A stretch of 64,000 nucleotides of DNA from Pyrrhosoma nymphula. Its lineage: Eukaryota; Arthropoda; Insecta; Odonata; Coenagrionidae. The translations under genes and the position numbers were made by a program. This document shows, piece by piece, positions 34,987-45,529 of this stretch. Position 1 is the stretch's first letter, and every line of letters starts with the position of its first letter. The stretch is from NCBI GenBank assembly GCA_963573305.1, contig OY754333.1, positions 21,139,013-21,203,012 of the forward strand, read 5' to 3'. The notes below the pieces were generated by a model that was not told the origin of the DNA, ran no database searches, and worked only from the letters and a program-made list of their open reading frames with translations.

Positions 34987-35189
34987 CCAGCATTCAGGCA
35001 ATTTCACCAACATATTCCGAACCAATGGAAATCCAGTCTCCGGGGAGTGCTGGTCCACTGCCACCCACTCCGACGGCCAACCACCTCCGACTCTTGAGGG
35101 ACACGACGATGATCGAGTCTGAGTTGGACCTCGACTCGCCCGAGGAGGCTTCCCGAGTCGGTCACGTACCACACCCGACCATGGCCTGA
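34987..35189 (+). CDS. app: app last coding exon: acidic C-terminus and stop
   Basis: The acceptor is TTGGCATACAG; the bases CC complete an Ala codon begun by G at 21353. The exon encodes a short Ser/Thr stretch, MEIQSPGSAGPLPPTPT, then LRLLRDTTMIESELDLDSPE and ends with TGA at 35187-35189. A TTMI...LDLDS-like ending is, from memory, shared by insect members of this group. Phase compatibility across a 13.6-kb intron supports the join, though I could not rule out a further small exon in between. The acceptor 4 bases downstream gives an early stop, so it is not favoured. Confidence 0.75.
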
Positions 35190-36335
35190 CCTTCATGGTC
35201 GGTGGTACACAGCAGAACTTGTGTTCAAGTGCCACCACGCTTAAACGTTCCCTCCGACGTTAGCTGTGAGGGTGGGCCTGGGAGTGGACGACGAGGGCAG
35301 AGGATGGGTGGCTGGCGACCTGGTTGATCGCCTTTTGTGCGTCGCGTTGACCCGTGGCCATTTGAGCTCCCAGAATTCCGTCCTGCTTGTTCTCCCCCTC
35401 CCCACCCCCTTTGTTGAATCGTTTATCCTCCTAATTGACGCATCACATTGCCTAGTTTATTCATAATGAATATTACATGCGTGGGGCTAACATGTGACTA
35501 ACGTCAAGTCTCTATATCAGTCCCCAAAAGACATGTTGAAGGAATGGTTTTTACACGGTGAAGTCTGAAGTTTCACTCGTTTCACAGGGTGCTTTTTTTG
35601 ATAGTGGATTTCTCTTGTGTTGAGAGAAATCACAATATCAGTAACTACATTCGTACTCTATGCATAGCACCACTGCATGCAAACTCAAGTAGGTGAGTTT
35701 TTTTGTGGATGTTGAAAGTGTATTGTTGACTGTATGAAAGGTTTTGTGTGTCTGGAAATGAGATGTATGAAGAATTGTCTGACGTGAGTTGTTAGTGCTC
35801 CTTATCAGTGTTTAACTTTTAAGTTAAAAGTTATCAGAATTATTTATGATTGGATCGAAATGGACTGATTGAATCGAGTATCATTTTTTTACTTAATGCA
35901 CACATTTTGTATATTCCAAACGAAAATGTATTTTTAATACTAATGTAAGAGTTTTGCATTGATAATTATTGTTATTACATATAGTATGTTTTAATATGTC
36001 ATCAATCAAGAGTACCTAACTTGATTTAAATGAGGGGTAAATTATTGTTATATGTTCAGAGAGTTCATTCTAGAGATGTTTATAGTTGATGTGTTTAATA
36101 CCATAAAGCCACAAAGGGTACTAAAAAGTGGTGATGATGGGAAGAAATTTATAATACTTGATTTAATACTATTGTAATTGTTTTTATGAATGTAGTAGGG
36201 ATTTGATTAGATGGATGAGCAGTAAATTAATGTGTAAGTGGACCAGTTTCTTACCATGTCCTTAAGGTTCAAACATATTCAGTGAATTCGTGTTCCGTGC
36301 ATACATTTGAAGACGTGAATAACATTTCCATAATC
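35190..36335. other. probable 3' UTR of app, no other feature
   Basis: Follows the app stop codon. The first 250 bp are GC-rich like the coding exon and then composition drops to AT-rich. I see no repeat or gene. Confidence 0.4.
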
Positions 36336-36336
36336 A

Positions 36337-37333
36337 GGGTGGTCACCTCCTCGAAAACGAGGACAACTCCTCGAAATATCACCTTGAAAAATCTAGGAAT
36401 TCTTCCCTTATGCTGGCATACATAATTTTTGAATTCCTCATTGTTTTTCTCTATTTTTATCATACCATGGATTGCATCTGGGGAAATGTTTCATAATCAC
36501 AGACTTCGTATTGTATATATGTATAGTGTTTGCTGGCACCATACTGTTTCAATTGAAATCATGAAGTCCTTTTCATTGGCCGAAAAATGATTGCTTCTAT
36601 TTGGCCCTGCTTATATCAAATCACATCCATATTGATTTAATTCATTTTTGCTAATGATGGCATTAAAGCATCTCGGCTAGTTGTTAGATAAAATTCTAAT
36701 TTTGTTTCAGAACTGATGTGGTGGAACTTGCGCTTGACGAAATAAGATTTCTTTTTAGTCTTCCACTGATTTAATTACCGATAGATTTAATGTGACCAGT
36801 TTTGACATTTTACGTCATTGTCAAGCCCAATGAAATACAATTCTAAACCAGTCATATTAAACATTTATCATTGGAAAACTGCAAAGAGTTCTTCTTTCAT
36901 CAGATAAAATTTCTTTGCAGTCTTTTCGATACTGAGCCAGATGATGTAAAATTCAAAACCAGTCACGTTAAACATTTATCATTGGGAAACTGCAAAGAGT
37001 TCTTCTTTTGTCAGATAAAATTTTGTCAGTCTTTTTGATATTGAGCCTTTATGCCATGACAACATGCATAGTTGCCAAGTCAAGAATGGCTACTCTTAAC
37101 TCAGTTCTCTTGTTTAAATGATTCCGATTCTCATTCAGTTGCATTGAATTGAACAGCATGCCCAGAATATTTGAGAGAGGCACAAGAGGAATATTTAATG
37201 AGGAAATGGCGTAGATATGCCAACGACCAATCCCAAAATGCTTTACAACCTCCTTGAATAGCATGATTTTCCTTGTGAAAAAACTGTTTTTATTCTCCAT
37301 GATTTTGAAAGTAAAATTTCTGTGGCCACCCTG
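36337..37333. mobile_element. possible hAT-type element (CAGGGTGGNCAC ends)
   Basis: CAGGGTGGTCACCTCCTCG at 36337 is matched in inverse orientation by GTGGCCACCCTG ending near 37333. Such CAGGGTGGCCAN ends recur in insect hAT MITEs. Flanks do not form a clean 8-bp duplication (ATAAT lies on both sides but offset), so two different insertions could be involved. The interior contains a 111-bp tandem duplication. Confidence 0.4.
36841..37048. repeat. 111-bp tandem duplication
   Basis: The unit starting 36841 (TTCTAAACCAGTCA...) recurs at 36952 (TTCAAAACCAGTCA...) and extends to about 37048. Shared words include ACATTTATCATTGG, AACTGCAAAGAGTTCTTCTTT and CAGATAAAATTT. The copies differ by scattered substitutions and a few indels. 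Confidence 0.85.
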
Positions 37334-37618
37334 ATAATGCAAACAGTATTTTATTATGACAAATAAGTGAGCTTTTAAACAAACAGCACACACATTCACA
37401 AGAACTAGATTGTTTTACCTGCCATTCCTCCATTTGAGGAATAGGTGTGGTAAGCGGCCTGCATTCCGCTATCATGTGGATTGATAGGCCTAAACTCCTC
37501 AGAAAAGCATCACTTCTTATCTTGTAATAGTGCATTATATTTTCTCACCAAGTTCCTACATTCGAAAATTATCTTGAGGCTTTATTACTGTATGTGAACA
37601 AGAGCATAATGGGTGTAC

Positions 37619-37624
37619 AATAAA
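37619..37624 (+). terminator. candidate poly(A) signal for app
   Basis: AATAAA followed within about 20 bases by a T/G-rich stretch (TTGTTGTAATAATTTATGTTTG). It would give a 3' UTR of about 2.4 kb. It is the first canonical hexamer I found downstream of the stop; an ATTAAA at 36662 is an alternative. Confidence 0.35.
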
Positions 37625-37639
37625 GTACTTGAATTGTTG

Positions 37640-39235
37640 TAATAATTTATGTTTGACCCTAATGAATGTGTCTTTAGTTTAATTCTTGCAATATTTTACT
37701 TACGTTTTTATTGTACATTGAAGCTCAGGTGCTATCCTAATTTTTCAGTTTATTATCATTTTGTTATGTATGTATTTTATTTTCTGAAATATTTACACAT
37801 TGCAAAGCTTCTTAGATGTCTCTTTGTGATTTTTCTGCTGCATGTTCCTACAACATCTGGTTTTCTTCTCTTCACTTACAAATTTAATGCCTAATATCCA
37901 ATAGGCATTCTTAATGTACATCATATGAATCAATATTTCCCAACTGAAAGTTAAGTATTGAATTTGTTGTGAAATGTGTCAAAGTTGTTGAAACACATTA
38001 CGAATACAAAGTTGGTGAATTCCGACATCAGTTGCTGCTGTACCGTGTCCCTTAAACTTCCAAGTCATTTAATCATAGACAATGGAGAGAGCACATAATA
38101 CTCATGTCATTGGGTGGGAAGCAAGCTAGCATTTGTTATTGTGCATAAACTTTTCTCAACAGCAGTTAATGTTTCAAAAATTGCGACAGGAATATGGGTT
38201 CTCTGGCCATTGAGAAGACAACTAGGTATGTTTCGCATGATTCCCAACTACTAATGCAACTTTTGGAGAACTCTCTTACCTCTGGCAAGATTGTTTTAAG
38301 TGATACATGCAGGCACTACATTGTGAAAATTTGATTTCTATGTTATATTGGATTATTTTTAGATCAAGTCTCTTCTCTGTCCCACCTAATCAATTTATTG
38401 AGAAGTTGTTACATAGTGAAACATTTCCTTAATGTGAAAGAGGATTATTCAAGCGGTGTGCTGCTCAAGCCAGCAATGCTCATTGTGAACAAAACTGTGC
38501 AAAAAGAAGCCTTGGACCAGCAGTGCTTTTTATCTGGTAATCATGGACCAATTTTCATCTAAATACATTTGGATGTGTATGCAATGCTAGCTTAACCAAA
38601 ATGATGTCAAAAGTTTCAATTCTTTTTGCTGTTGGCACGATGATTATTTTTGTCAGCTCTTGAAAAGTTCAGCTGGGAAAAAATTGTTGAATATTTAACT
38701 GTGATTAAATTGGAACTCTCCCATGGGAGGAGGGAATTGAATTCAAAATATCAAAAATTGGTCTTCAGTGTATGGTTCGAAGCCGTATCTTGCAGTTGGT
38801 ATCAGTGGTTGGTACCTTAAGTCTCCATTTTATTTGTAAGTGGCCATCATTGTTATGCATTTGTATAGATTCATGCTTTAAACCTTTAAAGGTAAGGCAG
38901 GAGCTTATAATTGCTGCAGGATCTCAGTTGAACATAATACATGCATTTTCACAAAGGATCATAGATTTTTCATCAATAAAGAACATTGAAAAATATGCAT
39001 GTTTTCTTTTTGAATTGATGAAATTAAAAAATATATATTTATTCACTTCATGCTAGAATCGCTAATGGTCCTATTGGTGGAGTTGAAAAAGCTTTATATC
39101 ACCTAAGGCTCATTATTCACATTTGTCATTTGTACGTTTTTCAATTTTTGTTGAAATATATGAGCACCATTCATTGAATGGAGCAAAAACTGCTTTTGTA
39201 TTGATTAGTTAACTAACTAGTTGATTCTTTGGGCT
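37640..39235. other. intergenic DNA, no feature recognised
   Basis: AT-rich, short open frames only, none with a recognisable motif. Confidence 0.4.
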
Positions 39236-39640
39236 TGGCAAGAGGAAGTAGACAGGCTTAGAAGGGAAGCATGGTGGGGACAACTGAACTCTTTGGAGAA
39301 ATTTCAAAAAGAGGGAAGCGCAGATGCATAATATAGGGAAGTAAAGGAACTGACGCAATAGTAAGAGTTAAGGGGAATTCCAACAACAACAGACAAGACA
39401 GGAAAGTTGAATAGAGAACCAAAAGTGATCCTGGAGAGGTGGAAGGAATATGTTGAGGAGCTTTATGGTAAAGAAATATGACCCAGTACGTTATACTTAG
39501 AAAGGGAAGGTGACAACTTAAGCATATGACCAATATCCTTGTTAGTGAAATAAGAAGAGAATTAAGGGACATGAAAAGTAATAAGATTGTAGGAATAGAT
39601 GAACTACCCACAGAGTTTCTCAAGTGTCTTCGGAAGAATA
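39236..39640 (+). mobile_element. degenerate LINE fragment (pre-RT linker)
   Basis: The + strand carries broken frames: a REAWWGQLNSLEKFQKEGS-like block, ILERWKEYVEELYGKE, and IRRELRDMKSNKIVGIDELP followed by TEFLKCL. They match, in order, the KENWWKGQCEEMEKMQ, IQERWREYVEELYDSE and IERALREMKDRKAVG-type blocks of the LINE at 61313-64000. At least two stops interrupt it. The long hydrophobic frame on the opposite strand is a shadow. Confidence 0.65.
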
Positions 39641-39733
39641 GAAAAAGAAAACTATTTGCAATTAGTCATAGGATTTAAAAAAATTAAAATTGTGAAAAAA
39701 GTTACAGAGATGTTGCTTTTCAATATAACCAAC

Positions 39734-40029
39734 CAGAGACGTATTTATGACTTCTGAGGCCCCTGGCAGAGTCTAGAATGAGGCCCCCAATGTTATATGT
39801 AGTCTTGCAACCTGGCAGCTTGAATTGACTTTTCCTTGCTTATATAGACAATACATAATGAGTACAAATATCTATCACTATTAATACTCTGCTAGTTGGT
39901 GCCAGGTTACTTACAACTATATTTACATTTTTTCATTCAGTACACTGCAAATCCAAGTGTGCCATAACCCCCAGCACTTGGGAGATCCCTGGCGACCGCC
40001 GGGTACACCATATGGAAAATACAGCCCTG
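39734..40029. mobile_element. hAT-type MITE, decayed
   Basis: Ends CAGAGACGTATTTA and AATACAGCCCTG form an imperfect inverted pair. Flanks TAACCAAC (39726-39733) and TATCCAAT (40030-40037) match at 6 of 8 positions. The GGCCCC-rich interior resembles the other hAT MITEs in the window. Confidence 0.5.
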
Positions 40030-41175
40030 TATCCAATACCTGCTGTATTATTTGGCCTTACCAGGGTCTTCTGAAATTTTTTTCACTTACCAGTGAATAA
40101 CTTATTTTGATGACTTGATCATTTTTTGATTAATTGACTAGAAATGAATTGGCACCTAATGAAGAATTAAACAGAGAAACTAAGGTCATGCCCGGAAGTG
40201 AGGTAAACTTTGCTATTGATTCAACTGCGGCTGAAGATATTACTATGTAGTATTACTCTTGAAATATGGGGAATCGATATGATAATTTTGTGAAATTAAA
40301 TGGCAGCTAGACATTTTTATCTTTTAATAACTTTTGTTTGAACGCCTTGCTAAAGGAACATTATTGCCTGCCAAATTACTGTTGCTTCTCTTGTAAGCCA
40401 ACTCTTACATCTAATGAATTGTCGGATATGATAAATCTGTAGTTTGGGCAAAACATCCTATCAATATAGTGAATTAGATCTTATTCGCAATACTTCTGTG
40501 GAATTCAAAATATTGAATTAGTGCTTTTCAAATCTTTGAATCAATGTGATATAAATGTTTTTGTCCTGACGAGTAAGTATTGATAGTATAAGTTTTCAAA
40601 AATATTTTTAAAAATATTTATGGGAAAATAGTAACAAATTGCTCTCCATTTATGCATTAGATATAGATATTATGGGGAAAGCATGATATAAAATACTTTT
40701 GCTATAAAAATGTTCTTCATGCAGTAAAGGACTTCTCTAGCCTGCAATTTGTATTTCCTTTTTAATGATTTTGTATGAAAATTTCTGCAGAGCAATCATA
40801 CTAACGCTTCTTAATATTTACAGATCTACATTAAATTAGATACATTTCCTAAATTATTGGGTTTTAATTGAGATGAACTAATTGGGTTTTGGCTACTTTT
40901 TGTTCATGAACATGGCTATTTTCTGTGGGACTCAATATCTCAAGATATTTTCTAAATTTTCATTCTTCAAAATATGAAATGAAATTAATTTTTAAATGAT
41001 AGATTGTGATATTCTTCATTGAAGCCTTAGGCTGATATTTTGGTGAAGCAATGGAAAGATCAGAAGTTTCTGTGAAGGCTTCCGTGGATCCTTTGGCTTG
41101 GACAGACTTGGTTTTCGGGTCTTCTTCCGAATCTATCCATACTCTTCTGGACAATATTTCGCCAGCATTCCACCT
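40030..41175. other. intergenic DNA, no feature recognised
   Basis: AT-rich with no supported gene, repeat or element. Confidence 0.4.
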
Positions 41176-41597
41176 CAGGGCTGCAAGTCGGTCATTATTA
41201 CCATTATTGATCATTATTTCTGATCTTGGTCATTAAAAGTCATTATTATGCTAAAAAGTCACTAAAAGTCATTATTATACCGTATTTACTTGCATATAGG
41301 GTGAGGTTTTTTGTCACTTTTATCCGCTTCAAAAATAGTGGTCGTCCTATGTGTGCGAGCGAAAGATTCTTTGCTGTTTTTTTTTTGGTTAGTGTCAAGG
41401 TCGAAATCAAGTCACCTTTGTTGGATGGTGCAATAATAACATTGTATGATGGGTGAATTGTCGCTATTTTTGACTCTTTGTTCTTGACTTTGTTCTTCTA
41501 GTCTGGAAAACGTGTCTGATGTAATCACATTATATTTATCACTCAACGAAGTATACATACTTTATTTAACTATTATGTTGCCGTACATTTCTAGTTA

Positions 41598-42084
41598 TAG
41601 TGGTCGCAGAGTTTCTGTGCACTGGAGAGTTTCTCTTAGCCCAGCTGCCCACAGTAGAAGGGCAGCGATTGGCTGCTGGCGTCCTATCCCGTAAAGCGGT
41701 TCTTAGCTCAGTGCGCGCCGCGTACGAATGCTCAAAGCAGCTATCCCAAAGAATCGGCTAAAACGAACGGAATGCCTCGCCGACGCGACGGCCTTTAGCA
41801 TAGAAATACTCTCGACAAGATACTACAATAGATATCGAGTCAAAACTTTCAGTGATTGCATTATTCATCGCTACAAGTTTAGAAACCTATGTCCATCGGC
41901 GCATGTCGCCTTGGTTCTACGATAAATTAACAAAACGTAAAACCTCTTCACCAACCTTTTACAAAATAAAAATACGAAAATTCCACTTAATTGTCAGAAC
42001 AACTAATATTTTTCTCACTAGAAAAGGAATAATAATTTATCGTACCATATTTAATTCAGGAAAGAAAGCCTGTCACTCGAAACA
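41598..42084. repeat. left terminal inverted repeat, 487 bp
   Basis: Reverse complement of 44713-45199 with four substitutions. Similarity stops sharply after CTCGAAACA. The arm encodes short open frames on the + strand, including a 65-codon one at 41728-41925, mirrored in the other arm. Confidence 0.95.
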
Positions 42085-42241
42085 TAGTTACGACGGGAAA
42101 TAAAAGTTATTCTAATTTAATTTTATGTATATAAAACCCGCAACATACCTATAAGTTTTTGGTGATTCATGTCTTATTGAGTTTATCCTGCGCTCTTGAC
42201 CTGGGAACCCAAGACCTCGCAGATCTGATCCTTGAATTACT

Positions 42242-43750
42242 TCAATCTTCATCACTTGAGGATTCAATACCAAGAGGAATAATTACTTGGGGCACTTTGT
42301 TGCACACACATTCTTTTAGATAGTCTTCTTCCTGGATTTTCTCTGCATGCTCAACACACTTTTTCCAGTCCTCCTTCGTTACAGATGCAAGAGCTTCGTG
42401 CGTTAAACGCTCCACATCAACCATTTTGAAGGTAGAGTTCCTCTCCGCGACGAACCTCTTCACTTGTGCCCATATTAATTCAATGGGATTATATTTGCAG
42501 TGGTAAGGAGGCAGGCGGACGACCAAATGGCCCATTGAAAGGGCTAAATCATCCAACTCGTACGACGTAGTGATCTTATTTCTCACCACGAATTCTTTCA
42601 CTGTTTTAAGCAGTTCTTTTACAGTGCTATTATCACTGAAAGGTTCATTACGATACCGCAACCAGGATTGAATTTCCATCTTCCGGCTGGATGTGTTGGG
42701 TATTTTTTCAACAATTTTTGAATGGTAGCTTGCGTTATCCATGACAATAATGGACGGCCGGTCTAACCTCCTCATAAGTTCCTCGAACCACCAAGTAAAA
42801 CAATCTGCATTCATGTCTTTATGATAGTCAGACAAAGGATCTCTGCTACCGGATTTAAATACTAGAGCCATATCACCAATAAATCCGAGCTCACTGGATC
42901 CTGCGTGAGTCACAATCAATCGCCCGCCCTTCCCTGTCGGTACACGCATGCCACCTTCTCTCTCGGAGTTCACCCAGATGTGACGCTGGCAGTAATTTTG
43001 GTTTACCCACGTTTCATCTAAATACACAGTTTGTTGGTATGTAGGATTTACACGGTGCGAGTGCATGATTTCGAGGAATTTCCTCCTGCATTCCCTTATA
43101 TCAGAGCGTTCCATCAACAGTTTTCTACCATCATTACCCAGCACATACTTAAATCCCAGGCTGCTGAATATTTTCCTGAACGAAGAATATGACCCAGGGT
43201 ATCCAGTTGCTTCTTGGAAAGCAATTCTCACTCTCTCCACTGTTGGGTAAATACCCTTGTGATACATATCCAAAAATATTCGATGCACTAAAGTCTCATC
43301 GAATCGGTCGATTCTACTTTTATTGGGAGTTGGCCCTCTCTTCTTCCTTTCTTTTTCCTTCCCCATGTTGTTCAGTGCGGAATAAACATAGCGAGTGGAC
43401 ACGCTACAGGCCATGGCTGTTTTTTTGACGGCTTCACCGTTTTCATAGCGAGAACACCCAGCGTTGACGGCCGCGAATTTACTCCGATGCACTTTAACAC
43501 GGTTGGTGACATTGGGGTCATTTTCACTTCCACACAAATCCGTCGAAGTTGATCCATTTGGAAATAAATTGACCCCAAGGGACTGATAATGTACGCTACT
43601 CGACACTTCATCCAAACACAGTCTTTCACGGTCTACGATGGAATTGTCACTCAAAGTATCCGAGAGAGTTTCCCTCGCGATTTCCTTGCAAAAATAAAGG
43701 TGAACGCTAATAACGCGTGCCCTTAATTCTGCAGAAAACTCCTTAGGCAT
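42242..43750 (-). CDS. DDE transposase, Tc1/mariner superfamily, DD85E-type, apparently intact
   Basis: It encodes 502 residues from the first ATG (43750, context GTTACCATGCC); the frame is open a little further upstream but only from GTG codons. It should bind the TIRs and perform cut-and-paste transposition at TA sites. A helix-turn-helix lies around residues 105-127 (VKKTAMACSVSTRYVYSAL) and a second helical DNA-binding region to about 230. Then comes the DDE_3 nuclease: YLDETWVN (D245), IIVMDNASYH (D338), and YHCKYNPIELIWAQVK (E424). Between D338 and E424 are 85 residues, against 34-41 in typical Tc1 or mariner; DD82E-type families (Gambol, Sailor) are the closest reported spacing I recall. 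It ends in an acidic SSSDED. No stops or frameshifts are seen. Confidence 0.93.
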   Translation of the reverse strand: MPKEFSAELRARVISVHLYFCKEIARETLSDTLSDNSIVDRERLCLDEVSSSVHYQSLGVNLFPNGSTSTDLCGSENDPNVTNRVKVHRSKFAAVNAGCSRYENGEAVKKTAMACSVSTRYVYSALNNMGKEKERKKRGPTPNKSRIDRFDETLVHRIFLDMYHKGIYPTVERVRIAFQEATGYPGSYSSFRKIFSSLGFKYVLGNDGRKLLMERSDIRECRRKFLEIMHSHRVNPTYQQTVYLDETWVNQNYCQRHIWVNSEREGGMRVPTGKGGRLIVTHAGSSELGFIGDMALVFKSGSRDPLSDYHKDMNADCFTWWFEELMRRLDRPSIIVMDNASYHSKIVEKIPNTSSRKMEIQSWLRYRNEPFSDNSTVKELLKTVKEFVVRNKITTSYELDDLALSMGHLVVRLPPYHCKYNPIELIWAQVKRFVAERNSTFKMVDVERLTHEALASVTKEDWKKCVEHAEKIQEEDYLKECVCNKVPQVIIPLGIESSSDED

Positions 43751-44712
43751 GGTAACACGATTCTTGAAGTCCACAAGGGAATAAAACTGCACCACTGGAG
43801 ACGAGATTCGCTCGAAAGGCTTCGTTGAAATGACACCAGCAATGGTCTCAGCGAGTTCTCCAAGGGCCCAGAAATCTCATTAACAAATTTCGTAGAACCC
43901 CCAACATTTATGGAATAACCCTCAAGTGTACCTTGACCCCTCAAATGTACTGGTTTCCAAAACTTGGGAATGCCCGGATTATCTCCTTTTACCAGCGCCC
44001 CTGCTGAGCGCCCCGCACATTCATACCTTTCCTTTCACTGTCATACGCGGATTTCCCAGGGTGTTCGTTCTCACCATAGAGTAAGGTATTACTCTGTGGT
44101 TCTCACGGTTCCAAGGGATCTGTAAACTGCTACCTAATGAGTTTTTCCCAGAATCTCAATTCCTAGAGCTGCATGCGATTAAGGAACGAAAGCGCTTGTT
44201 AGAATCAGTTGTTTTAGCTATGAAACGATGGCTCCAAAAAAGCACTATGGTATTTATTTCCGTTAGAAAGGCCAGCCTTTAAACCTAAACATGGTGGAAC
44301 GTATAAGTAGGTATGAATGATGAAACCAATAAAGCTCTGGAGAATGCTGTTAATGTATGAAAGGTTGCCGCATATAGTAAGCATAAGGAAATTTATTAGA
44401 ATGAGTCTATTCGCGTATTATAAAATAAATAATTTTTTGGACTGTAGGTATCGGATTTGTAAATGAGTTATTTTTCATTTTATAGCTATGTTTAAACTGT
44501 GTATATTTCCGAAAGAAGTATTATCCGAAAGCCAATTAAAAAAGAAATAAAATCTCCGAAAACGGTTTTTTGACTGGCTATGGCAGTTATCTACAATAGG
44601 AATTTGGTGTTAGCCTGGCGAGAGCCAGGCTTTAGATAAATACGGTTTCGGATAATAATACCTTTCTCGGAAACTCATTGAAGCCCAATTTGCAGCTCAC
44701 TTTAAATTAGCC

Positions 44713-45199
44713 TGTTTCGAGTGACAGGCTTTCTTTCCTGAATTAAATATGGTACGATAAATTATTATTCCTTTTCTAGTGAGAAAAATATTAGTTGTTC
44801 TGACAATTAAGTGGAATTTTCGTATTTTTATTTTGTAAAAGGTTGGTGAAGAGGTTTTACGTTTTGTTAATTTATCGTAGAACCAAGGCGACATGCGCCG
44901 ATGGACATAGGTTTCTAAACTTGTAGCGATGAATAATGCAATCACTGAAAGTTTTGACTCGATATCTATTGTAGTATCTTGTCGAGAGTATTTCTATGCT
45001 AAAGGCCGTCGCCTCGGCGAGGCATTCCGTTCGTTTTAGCCGATTCTTTGGGATCGCTGCTTTGAGCATTCGTACGCGGCGCGCACTGAGCTAAGAACCG
45101 CTTTACGGGATAGGACGCCAGCAACCAATTGCTGCCCTTCTACTGTGGGCAGCTGGGCTAAGAGAAACTCTCCAGTGCACAGAAACTCTGCGACCACTA
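44713..45199. repeat. right terminal inverted repeat, 487 bp
   Basis: Partner of 41598-42084. Mismatches lie at AGCAATTGGTTG versus AGCGATTGGCTG, GCGATCCC versus GCTATCCC, and CGAGGCG versus CGACGCG (read in the orientation of the left arm). Confidence 0.95.
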
Positions 45200-45353
45200 T
45201 AGGAAGTACGTGCAAGTTATTTTTGGAACGTAAGAGTTTTTTTATTTTGCATTACTTTCAAGTGAATTAAGTTTTATTTGACACATTTTTTCATACGTCG
45301 TTCAATTACTTTCCCTTTTCAAAGGCGCGATTTGTACCAGAAAACATCAGAGC

Positions 45354-45529
45354 CCTGCATTCTCTGCCAACTCCCCAACTGGCGGCCAACTGGACCCTAA
45401 AAATCCCTTGCAATGCGCGAATTGAAGACTGGCGAGTACAGGATATGTGTTCGAAATGCGCATTTTACAGACTTTCATTGCTTAGTCGGCCAGTTGGCCG
45501 CCAGTCTGCGAGTTGACGGAGAACGCAGG
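45354..45529. repeat. small MITE with about 40-bp inverted ends
   Basis: CCTGCATTCTCTGCCAACTC and ACTGGCGGCCAACTGG on the left pair with CCAGTTGGCCGCCAGT and GAGTTGACGGAGAACGCAGG on the right. 176 bp, no coding capacity, and no clear target duplication. Confidence 0.7.

Larger units (their letters stand above)
4886..35189 (+). other. app: DHHC palmitoyltransferase gene (app / ZDHHC14-18-9 group), 5' incomplete; span of visible exons
   Basis: This is the only host gene I can support. Enzymes of this family transfer palmitate from palmitoyl-CoA to protein cysteines at Golgi or plasma membranes; Drosophila approximated acts in Fat/Dachs growth and planar-polarity signalling (family knowledge). 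Eight exons join in phase with GT-AG introns: 4886-5088, 9250-9384, 14198-14335, 18673-18827, 19022-19139, 19608-19744, 21116-21353 and 34987-35189. Together they give about 442 residues and a stop. Visible in order are membrane helix 2, the Cys-rich domain, DHHC, helices 3 and 4, a TTNE motif, the NPYS segment, a Ser/Pro-rich tail and an acidic C-terminus. Helix 1 and the start codon must lie left of the window. The visible introns run from 194 bp to 13.6 kb; all but the short ones carry transposons. Confidence 0.9.
41598..45199 (-). mobile_element. complete IS630/Tc1-mariner-superfamily transposon with 487-bp TIRs
   Basis: The 3602-bp element is bounded by TA on both sides (41596-41597 and 45200-45201), the target duplication of this superfamily. 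Its arms (41598-42084 and 44713-45199) are each 487 bp with no indels and only four mismatches by my count. They begin TAGTGGTCGCAGAGTTTC. Between them lies one intact transposase gene on the - strand. Near-identity of the arms, an open reading frame and clean duplications all indicate a young insertion. The TIRs are much longer than the roughly 20-250 bp of common Tc1/mariner elements. Confidence 0.92.

Noticed and set aside
34948..35238. 96-codon minus-strand frame
   Set aside because: Antisense shadow of the last app exon, which has splice phase and family support.
39258..39623. 121-codon hydrophobic minus-strand frame
   Set aside because: Complement of the charged LINE fragment on the + strand. 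The hydrophobicity is a by-product of Lys/Glu codons read in reverse.
43751..43795. Upstream extension of the mariner-type transposase (15 codons)
   Set aside because: It starts only from GTG codons. The ATG at 43750 has a better context and fits a eukaryotic gene.
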